Below are positions 58,103-64,000 of a DNA stretch of 64,000 nucleotides, one piece after another. Where the stretch lies: positions 310,001 to 374,000 of the forward strand of contig NZ_JADHZD010000004.1 of NCBI RefSeq assembly GCF_020102855.1, read 5' to 3'. Source of the DNA: Nocardioides lacusdianchii (lineage in GTDB: Bacteria > Actinomycetota > Actinomycetes > Propionibacteriales > Nocardioidaceae). The notes under the pieces were generated by a model. The model saw nothing but the letters and a program-made list of their open reading frames with translations, was not told the DNA's origin and searched no databases. Both the position numbers and the translations under genes were made by a program. Positions within the stretch are counted from its first letter, which is position 1. Each line of letters starts with the position of its first letter.

Positions 58103-59902
58103 TCAGGAGAGCAGCGCCTCGTCGTCGATCCCGAGGGCGGTCAGCTTGCGGTAGAGCGTCGTACGACCGATCCCCAGCATGCTCGCCGCCTTCGACCGGT
58201 TGCCCCCGGCCTGGCGCAGGGCGGCGACGATCTCGCTCCTCTCGGCGGCCTCGATCCGGGTCAGGGACCGGCGGTTCGCGGCGTCCCACATGCGTTCGGG
58301 CAGGTGGTAAGGGCTGACCACCTTGCCCGGCAGCTCGGCGGCCAGGCCCAGCAGGGCCTGGCGCAGCTCGGCCACGTTGCCCGGCCAGCTCCAACGCATC
58401 AGGACCTGCATCGTTGCCGCCGAGATCACTGGTCGCCGGGCGAGCTCGATCTCTGCCAGCAGGGCCTGGACGATCGACGAGAGCTCCTGACCCCTGCTCG
58501 CCAGCGCCGGAACCTCGACACCGACCGCGACCTGCGACAGCACCTGCAGGGCCGGCGCCGAGCACCTGGTGAGGTCAGCGGTGAGCACGAGCCGTCCGGG
58601 GCTCGCGCTGTCGGCCAACGTCTTGAGCGTGCCGACCAGGCTGACGTCCATGTCCTCGAGTCGCCGAAGCACGACCGTTCCGCCCTCGGCAAGAGCGGCG
58701 CTCGCCTGGCGTCGCCACCCGTCATGGCCGTCATGGCCGTCATGGCCGCCGAGGGCGCCGGCGTCGAGGACGAGCAGCGCGTCGTGGCCCTCGGCGCGCA
58801 ACCACTCCCGCACGACGTACCACTTGCCGGACCCGCTGGGCCCGGTCACCGCGAGCGCGCCCGACGAACGGGCCGCCGTACGTTGCAGGTTGACCACATA
58901 CGGGTCGCGCACCGGTGTCGACCGCGCCGGCCTGCCAGTCGGCCGGGCCTGCTTGCGGTCGAGGATCTCCACGGCGAACGCGGCGTCGTCGGTGTCGTCG
59001 AGGCGGTGCGCGAGCACCCGGGCGTGGAGGGACTGGAGGTCGAGCTCCAGCTCCTGTGGCCCCCGGTCCCAGTTACGCGCCAGGAGGGAGTCCCACAGCC
59101 GCGCGTGCATCTCGACGTTGAGGAAGGACAGGCCGGTGACGTTGGTCATCACAGTGTCGCTGTTGAGCACGATCACCGGGCCCTTGGCCCGGAGGCGCTG
59201 GTAGCTGTGCCCGAGCATGAGCTCGCGCCTGCCGACGGTGGCGCTGAGGTTGTCGACGATCTGCTGGGCGCCCTGACGGGTCATCGCGAGCATCATCATC
59301 TCGGCCGCGTCGACGGGCGCGGCCAGGGACAGCGACCCGATGACCCGACCGGTGACGGGGTGGCGGATCCCGACGCCCGCGCACGCGAGTGTCTCCAGTG
59401 CCTCGTTGAAGTGCTCGGCGCCGCGCACGAAGACGGCGGTCCCGTCGTGGATGGGGGTGCCGAGCCCGTTGGTCCCGATGGTCTCCTCGGAGAAGTCGAA
59501 ACCCTCCGCAGCGTTCGCCCGGTCGAACCGGTCCTGCTCGGTACCGCCGGCGACGCGGCGCTCCACGATCTGTCCCGACCGGTCGGCCAGGAAGATGGCC
59601 GTGCCCATGTCCTGCAGTGTCTCTGCCAGCCGGTCCAGGACGGGCCGGGCTGCGCGCGAGAGCTCGCTGTCCGCGTCGAACTCGTTGACGAACTGGAACG
59701 CCCCGGTGGTGCGGGTGGCCCCGGCGCTGATGGATCGACGCCAGCTGCGGTCGATCTCGTCGGGGACCCTGAGCGGCTGCGAGTCCACGCTGTGCAGCAG
59801 GCCCAAGGAGATCAGGGTCTCCTTCGCGGAGCGGACCAGCGCGTCGTCGACCCGCGCATGACCGACGGGTGTCACGGCGGACGACTCGTTGCGGCGGTTC
59901 AC
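58103..59902 (-). CDS. AcoR-like Fis-family transcriptional activator without GAFTGA
   Basis: A 599-residue regulator. The N-terminal GAF-type sensor (about 85-220) includes TIGTNGLGTPIHDGTAVFVRGAEHF. The central ATPase-like region keeps Walker A (GPSGSGKWYV) but lacks GAFTGA, the sigma-54 contact loop. In its place lies an insertion GGHDGHDGHDGW. The C-terminal Fis helix-turn-helix is AERSEIVAALRQAGGNRSKAASMLGIGRTTLYRKL. Actinobacterial AcoR-like proteins are expected to work without sigma-54. GTG start at 59902. It is convergent with the PhaZ-like gene and divergent from the PhaC operon, which it probably controls. Confidence 0.82.
   Translation of the reverse strand: MNRRNESSAVTPVGHARVDDALVRSAKETLISLGLLHSVDSQPLRVPDEIDRSWRRSISAGATRTTGAFQFVNEFDADSELSRAARPVLDRLAETLQDMGTAIFLADRSGQIVERRVAGGTEQDRFDRANAAEGFDFSEETIGTNGLGTPIHDGTAVFVRGAEHFNEALETLACAGVGIRHPVTGRVIGSLSLAAPVDAAEMMMLAMTRQGAQQIVDNLSATVGRRELMLGHSYQRLRAKGPVIVLNSDTVMTNVTGLSFLNVEMHARLWDSLLARNWDRGPQELELDLQSLHARVLAHRLDDTDDAAFAVEILDRKQARPTGRPARSTPVRDPYVVNLQRTAARSSGALAVTGPSGSGKWYVVREWLRAEGHDALLVLDAGALGGHDGHDGHDGWRRQASAALAEGGTVVLRRLEDMDVSLVGTLKTLADSASPGRLVLTADLTRCSAPALQVLSQVAVGVEVPALASRGQELSSIVQALLAEIELARRPVISAATMQVLMRWSWPGNVAELRQALLGLAAELPGKVVSPYHLPERMWDAANRRSLTRIEAAERSEIVAALRQAGGNRSKAASMLGIGRTTLYRKLTALGIDDEALLS
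58721..58747 (-). repeat. three tandem 9-bp repeats (GTCATGGCC)
   Basis: GTCATGGCC occurs three times in a row in frame, encoding the HDG repeats at about residues 386-394 of the AcoR-like regulator. Such repeats change number by replication slippage without breaking the frame. Confidence 0.85.
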
Positions 59903-59956
59903 CTCATCAGTATGTAACGACGGTCACACCAGCGGGAGGGCTGACGCTGCATTCCT

Positions 59957-59994
59957 GATACCAATGCACCAAGGACTGTTGCACCTCAGGTATC
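59957..59994. promoter_or_regulatory. inverted repeat in the PHA divergent promoter region
   Basis: GATACC (59957-59962) and GGTATC (59989-59994) face each other across 26 bases that contain two TGCACC repeats. The site lies in the 265-base region between the AcoR-like regulator and the PhaC operon. It is a candidate activator-binding site; spacing is consistent with a dimer but unproven. Confidence 0.4.
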
Positions 59995-60167
59995 GCGAGC
60001 GGCCGCGAGAAGCCGACCGCATGCGACGCGGACGCTGTACCAGATCGGAACACGACGGTGCCTCCGCGTCGCCCTAGGGTCGCTGCCACCCAGCACCGGA
60101 GACCGACGGCAACCCGCCGGTGGCGCCCGCGTGCGCTGATGTGGCCTGCACCCCGGAGGAAGCACCG

Positions 60168-60476
60168 ATGACCCACACGCCCACCTGGCGCAGAACCTAC
60201 GACGTCGCGGAACGGGTCGTCGCCCCCCATGCCGAGAGGTGGGTGCGCAGCGGCGAGTTCGCGAGGGCGACGGCGCTGGCGCTCGGTGTCCGGCGCACGG
60301 TAGGGCGCAGGCTGAGCGGGGTGACAGCCGCGGCGTGGCACCTCGTCAACCTGCCGGCGCAGACGGACGTCCAACGACTCCGGGTGCAGATCGGAGCCCT
60401 GGACCGGGACGTGCGGCGTCTCTCGTTGCAGCTCGAGCAGGCGAACCCCGGACGTGAGCGGAGCGGCGGACAGTGA
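60168..60476 (+). CDS. small PhaC-associated protein (possible PhaE-like subunit)
   Basis: A 102-residue basic helical protein ending in a coiled-coil-like stretch (TDVQRLRVQIGALDRDVRRLSLQLEQANPG). It overlaps the PhaC start by 4 bases (GTGA) and has a GGAGGA ribosome-binding site. Class III PHA synthases need a partner subunit whose C-terminal helix contacts PhaC; this may be a reduced version. No sequence motif proves it. Confidence 0.55.
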   Translation: MTHTPTWRRTYDVAERVVAPHAERWVRSGEFARATALALGVRRTVGRRLSGVTAAAWHLVNLPAQTDVQRLRVQIGALDRDVRRLSLQLEQANPGRERSGGQ

Positions 60477-61564
60477 CGACGCACGACGCCACGGGCATCG
60501 CCGGACGGGCGAGCCAGAAGGTGGTCCGCGCCGGCCTGCGAGCGCGCAACGGGGCCCGAATGGCCACCGGGGCCGCACGTCCTGCCGTGGGACAGACCCC
60601 CAAGGACGTGGTCTGGCGCCACGGTCGCAGCGAGCTGTGGCGCTACCGCAGTGACGAGGGCGGCGATGGCGGCCCGGAGCCCCGGCCGCCGCTGCTGCTG
60701 GTGTTCAGCCTGTTCTCCCGCAGCTACATCCTCGACCTCCGGCCGGGCAACAGCTTCGTCGAGCGCCTGCTCGAGGCCGGCTTCGACGTCTACCTGCTCG
60801 ACTGGGGCGTCCCCGACGAGCGCGACGCCGCGAACCGGCTCGAGGACTACGTCGACGACTACCTGCCCGCGGCGGTCGAGCGCGTGCGCGAGGTCTCGGG
60901 CGCGGACCGGGTCAACCTGCTCGGCTACTGCTTCGGCAGCGTGCTCGCACTGCTGTACGCGGCGCACCACCGCGACGCGCCGCTGCGCAGCCTGACGGTG
61001 ATGACCACCCCCGTCGACCTCGACCACCTGGGCCCCTTCGGCAACCTCACCACCCAGGGCCGCCTGGACGTGGACTCGCTGCTCGACGCCGACGGCAACG
61101 TCCCCCCGCAGGTCATCTACCAGGGGTTCCGGTCCTTGAAGCCGACGGCAGCGGTCACCCAGTACGTCGACCTGTGGCAAGGACTGTGGAGCGACGACTA
61201 CGTGGCGTCCTACCAGGCCCTGATCGGCTGGGCCCAGGACCACGTGCCCCTGCCCGGCGGGGTCGCGCGCCAGCTGGCGGGGATGCTCGACGACAACGCG
61301 ATCGTCAACGATCGGCTCGTCATCGGCGGCGACCGGGTGCACCTCTCCGACATCACCGTGCCGTTCCTCACCGTGCTCGCCAACCAGGACCACATCGTCC
61401 CGGAGGCCTCCGCCGCCCCGCTGCTCGACCTGGTCGGCTCGGCGGACAAGCACGAGCTAAGGCTGGACGGCGGCCACGTCGGGCTGCTGGTGGGACGGAC
61501 CGCGGCCCGGACCACCATCCCCACGATCATCGAGTTCCTGCTCGAGAAAGGTGGTCGGAGATGA
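60473..61564 (+). CDS. phaC: polyhydroxyalkanoate synthase (PhaC type)
   Basis: A 363-residue enzyme. The lipase-like box is GYCFGS with Cys (C153) as nucleophile, the mark of PHA synthases. FDVYLLDWGVPDE upstream is the other family hallmark. The acid is in LANQDHIVP and the His in GGHVGLLVG. Length matches class III PhaC (about 355). It polymerises 3-hydroxyacyl-CoA into PHA. The start and stop overlap the neighbouring genes by 4 bases each, giving a PhaE-like/PhaC/acyl-CoA synthetase operon. Confidence 0.87.
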   Translation: MTTHDATGIAGRASQKVVRAGLRARNGARMATGAARPAVGQTPKDVVWRHGRSELWRYRSDEGGDGGPEPRPPLLLVFSLFSRSYILDLRPGNSFVERLLEAGFDVYLLDWGVPDERDAANRLEDYVDDYLPAAVERVREVSGADRVNLLGYCFGSVLALLYAAHHRDAPLRSLTVMTTPVDLDHLGPFGNLTTQGRLDVDSLLDADGNVPPQVIYQGFRSLKPTAAVTQYVDLWQGLWSDDYVASYQALIGWAQDHVPLPGGVARQLAGMLDDNAIVNDRLVIGGDRVHLSDITVPFLTVLANQDHIVPEASAAPLLDLVGSADKHELRLDGGHVGLLVGRTAARTTIPTIIEFLLEKGGRR

Positions 61565-63060
61565 CCAACCTCGTCAGCATCCTCACCACTTCAGCGGATC
61601 GCCACGGCCATCGTCCGGCGATCCGGCTCGACGACGTGGTGCTCAGCCACGCCGAGCTCGACGACCTCAGCGCCCGCGCCGCGGGCTGGCTGCGCGGGAG
61701 TGGGGTCGAGCCCGGCGACCGCGTCGGGCTCATGCTGCCCAACATCGTGCCGTTCGCGGTCCTCTACTACGCAGTGCTGCGTGCCGGAGCGATCGTCGTC
61801 CCGATGAACCCGCTGCTCAAGGCGAGGGAGGTCGAGCACCACCTGCGGGACTCCGGTGCCCGGCTGGTGCTCGTGTCCACCCAGGCCGCTCCCGAGGCGC
61901 AGGCCGCTGCGAGGGGGACCGGCGCGGAGGTCGTGGTGGCGGACGACGGCCTCGTGGCCGGCCTGGGTGACCTCGACGCCGACCTCGCGCCGGTGGCGCG
62001 GGCTGACGACGACACCGCGGTGATCCTCTACACCTCCGGCACCACCGGCTCGCCCAAGGGCGCCCAGCTCACGCACGCCAACCTGCGCCTCAACGCGCTC
62101 GGGTTCGGCGGACTCATCGGCCTGACCGAGCAGGACGTGGTGATGGGCAGCCTGCCGCTGTTCCACGCGTTCGGGCAGAGCAACTGCCTCAACGCGTCCG
62201 TCGCGGTCGGGGCCTGCTTGACCCTGGTGCCACGCTTCGAGGCCGAAGCGGCACTGCGGCTCGTCGAGCGCGACCGGGTGACCGTCTTCGCCGGTGTACC
62301 GACGATGTACGTCACCATGCTCCAGGCGGGCGCCGAGGGCGCGGACACGTCCAGCCTCCGGGTCTGCGTCTCCGGTGGCGCCTCGTTGCCGGTGGAGGTG
62401 CTGCGCGGCGTCGAGGAGACGTTCGGGGCGCCGATCCTGGAGGGCTACGGCCTGTCCGAGACCTCGCCCACCGCCACGTTCAACCGCCCGGGCCGGGCGA
62501 AGGTCGGTTCGATCGGGATCCCGATCGACGGCGTCGAGGTGAGGCTCGTGGACCGCAACGGCGACGAGGTGGGCCCCGGTGAGGTCGGGGAGATCGTGAT
62601 CCGCGGCCACAACGTGATGAAGGGCTACTGGGGCAGGCCCCGCGCCACTGCGGACGCCGTCGTCGACGGATGGTTCCACAGCGGCGACCTGGCCACCCGC
62701 GACGAGGACGGCTTCTACTACGTCGTCGACCGCAAGAAGGACCTGATCATCCGCGGTGGCTTCAACGTCTACCCGCGCGAGATCGAGGAGGTCCTGTACG
62801 CCCATCCAGCAGTCCTCGAGGCCGCGGTCGTCGGCGTGCCGCACCCCACCCTCGGCGAGGAGGTCGCCGCGACCGTCACGCTGCGCCCGGCGTACGTCGT
62901 CAGTGCCGAGGAGCTCCGCGACCACGTGAAGGCCCGGGTGGCGGCGTACAAGTATCCGCGCCACGTCTGGGTGATGGAGGCGCTGCCCAAGGGGCCCACC
63001 GGGAAGATCCTCAAGCGGGACATCCACGCCCCGGAGGCCGTCACCGCGTCGGCGGGCTGA
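61561..63060 (+). CDS. acyl-CoA synthetase (AMP-forming)
   Basis: A 499-residue ANL-family ligase. The P-loop is AVILYTSGTTGSPKGAQLTH. Later motifs are LEGYGLSETSPT, DGWFHSGDLATRDEDGFYYVVDRKKDLIIRGGFNVYPREIEEVLY and the catalytic Lys in KGPTGKILKRD. All core motifs are intact. It activates a fatty acid to acyl-CoA, which could feed PHA synthesis or recycle acids freed by the depolymerase. ATG 61561 overlaps the PhaC stop (ATGA). Its end overlaps the convergent hydrolase gene by 20 bases. Confidence 0.92.
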   Translation: MTNLVSILTTSADRHGHRPAIRLDDVVLSHAELDDLSARAAGWLRGSGVEPGDRVGLMLPNIVPFAVLYYAVLRAGAIVVPMNPLLKAREVEHHLRDSGARLVLVSTQAAPEAQAAARGTGAEVVVADDGLVAGLGDLDADLAPVARADDDTAVILYTSGTTGSPKGAQLTHANLRLNALGFGGLIGLTEQDVVMGSLPLFHAFGQSNCLNASVAVGACLTLVPRFEAEAALRLVERDRVTVFAGVPTMYVTMLQAGAEGADTSSLRVCVSGGASLPVEVLRGVEETFGAPILEGYGLSETSPTATFNRPGRAKVGSIGIPIDGVEVRLVDRNGDEVGPGEVGEIVIRGHNVMKGYWGRPRATADAVVDGWFHSGDLATRDEDGFYYVVDRKKDLIIRGGFNVYPREIEEVLYAHPAVLEAAVVGVPHPTLGEEVAATVTLRPAYVVSAEELRDHVKARVAAYKYPRHVWVMEALPKGPTGKILKRDIHAPEAVTASAG

Positions 63061-63973
63061 CCCCCTCGCGGGTCTCCTCGGCGGCCCTGGCGTGGGCGAC
63101 GATCTCGTCGACGAGCTGCGCCCACAGCGGCTCGGGCAGGTTGTGCCCCATCCCCGCGACCACGACGAGCCGCGCACCCGGGACCGCGTCCGCGGTCGCC
63201 CGTCCGCCGTCCACCTGGACCAGTGGGTCGTCCTCACCGTGGATGACCAGGGTCGGGACGTCGAGCGCGCGGAGGCCGGGCGTACGGTCCGGTGACACCA
63301 CGATCGCGGCGAACTGCCGCGCCACGCCAGCAGCGTCGTGGCCGCGTGCGAAGGCCCGGCGCGCCACCTCCGCGAGGCGAACCTCGTCCAGTGGGTAGCC
63401 GGGGGAGCCGATCACCCGGTAGACGTCGAGCGCCCGCTCCGCGGCAGTGTCCGCGTCCGTCGGCGGCGGGAGAAAGAGTGCCGCCATCGCCTCGGGCCGG
63501 GCCGCGCCGACGTCGCGGGACGTGGTGGACATGATCGAGGTCAGGCTGCGGACACGGTGAGCGTGCCCGATGGCGAGCTGCTGGGCGATCATCCCGCCCA
63601 TGGAGGCGCCGACGACGTGCGCAGAGTCCAGGCCGAGGGCATCGAGGAGCCCGTCGACGTCGCGGGCCATGTCGAGCAGGGTGTACGGCGGGGGAGCGGC
63701 GGTCGGATCGCCGCTCACCAGGGCGCCCAGGTCGGGGACGCCGGCGTCGGCGAGATGGGTGGACAGCCCGACGTCCCGGTTGTCGAACCGGATGACGTGG
63801 AACCCGTGGTCCGCGAGCCGGGCACAGAACCGTTCGTCCCAGCCCAGCATCTGCGTGGCCAGGCCCATCACGAGCAGGAGGGGCGGGTCGGCGCGGTCGC
63901 CGAAGCACTCGTAGGCGATCTTGACGTCGCCGACGGTCACCTGCTTCACCTGGTCGGTCGTGGGGTCGGTCAT
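63041..63973 (-). CDS. alpha/beta hydrolase
   Basis: A 310-residue hydrolase. The nucleophile is Ser in HVVGASMGGMIAQQLAIGH, the acid lies in LVIHGEDDPLVQVDGG and the His in AGMGHNLPEPLW. The N-terminal VMGLATQMLGWDERFCARLADHGFHVIRFDNRDVGLS is typical of the family that includes aclacinomycin methylesterase and PHB depolymerase-like esterases. Its place next to the PHA operon suggests ester or polymer turnover, but the substrate is unknown. The promoter lies at or beyond the window end. Confidence 0.87.
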   Translation of the reverse strand: MTDPTTDQVKQVTVGDVKIAYECFGDRADPPLLLVMGLATQMLGWDERFCARLADHGFHVIRFDNRDVGLSTHLADAGVPDLGALVSGDPTAAPPPYTLLDMARDVDGLLDALGLDSAHVVGASMGGMIAQQLAIGHAHRVRSLTSIMSTTSRDVGAARPEAMAALFLPPPTDADTAAERALDVYRVIGSPGYPLDEVRLAEVARRAFARGHDAAGVARQFAAIVVSPDRTPGLRALDVPTLVIHGEDDPLVQVDGGRATADAVPGARLVVVAGMGHNLPEPLWAQLVDEIVAHARAAEETREGVSPPTR

Positions 63974-64000
63974 GGGGTCGCTCCTCGGGTCGGTGGTCCC

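Noticed and set aside
1..64000. CRISPR arrays
   Set aside because: No series of regularly spaced 25-40 base repeats was seen; the only tandem repeats are short coding repeats such as 3451-3531 and 58721-58747.

Overview
The window is GC-rich chromosomal DNA from an actinobacterium. The evidence is a WhiB7-type regulator, an AdnA/AdnB pair, UvrD2 with a tetracysteine motif and HRDC domain, a mycoredoxin, a UPF0182 membrane protein, many GTG starts and many apparently leaderless promoters. Protein style suggests a Nocardioides-like organism in the Propionibacteriales; this is inference, as there is no rRNA in the window.

Layout. 0-3.7 kb: an amidase tail, a structured intergenic region ending in a strong terminator, and a large secreted FG-GAP/ELWxxDGT-repeat protein broken by one in-frame TGA. 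3.8-8.6 kb: a hydantoinase/oxoprolinase-type pair (hyuA-hyuB) and an NmrA-like protein. 8.6-12.4 kb: a NarL-type two-component system, divergent from a band-7-like membrane protein and a cation/proton antiporter. 12.4-14.5 kb: carbamate kinase with a cyanuric acid hydrolase/barbiturase-family enzyme. 14.6-37.8 kb: a conserved actinobacterial block for DNA repair and stress: adnA-adnB, deoD, nudC, mrx1, uvrD2, whiB7 with a leader ORF and attenuator, small zinc-ribbon proteins, a PHP protein, metallopeptidases, moaE, a Lon/PDZ protein, a PPA1309-family protein and UPF0182. Its order largely matches the Rv3193c-Rv3202c region of Mycobacterium tuberculosis.

37.9-about 45.7 kb: an integrated element. 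It follows an initiator tRNA-Met gene with an excisionase and a tyrosine integrase. The cargo is a secreted beta-propeller-like protein, an HNH-type protein and, divergently, a 593-residue protein with a C-terminal HEPN-like Rx4H motif. About 1.5 kb of apparently gene-free DNA follows. The HNH/HEPN pair is the best candidate here for an undescribed system, probably defence; that role is inference.

45.7-56.8 kb: a catabolic cluster around a LysR regulator: AAHS-type transporter, CMD-family protein, beta-hydroxyacid dehydrogenase, zinc alcohol dehydrogenase, and a minus-strand operon of acyl-CoA dehydrogenase, CoA transferase, thiolase, enoyl-CoA hydratase and 3-hydroxyacyl-CoA dehydrogenase. 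Together these would activate an organic acid as a CoA ester and beta-oxidise it; the substrate is not evident. 56.3-63.97 kb: a polyhydroxyalkanoate module: XRE regulator, phasin-like protein, PhaZ-like depolymerase, an AcoR-type regulator without GAFTGA, a short PhaC partner, a PhaC-type synthase with a cysteine nucleophile, an acyl-CoA synthetase and an alpha/beta hydrolase.

Many genes, on both strands, carry a TANNNT -10 element 6-7 nt before the start codon with no Shine-Dalgarno sequence, so leaderless transcription looks common here.
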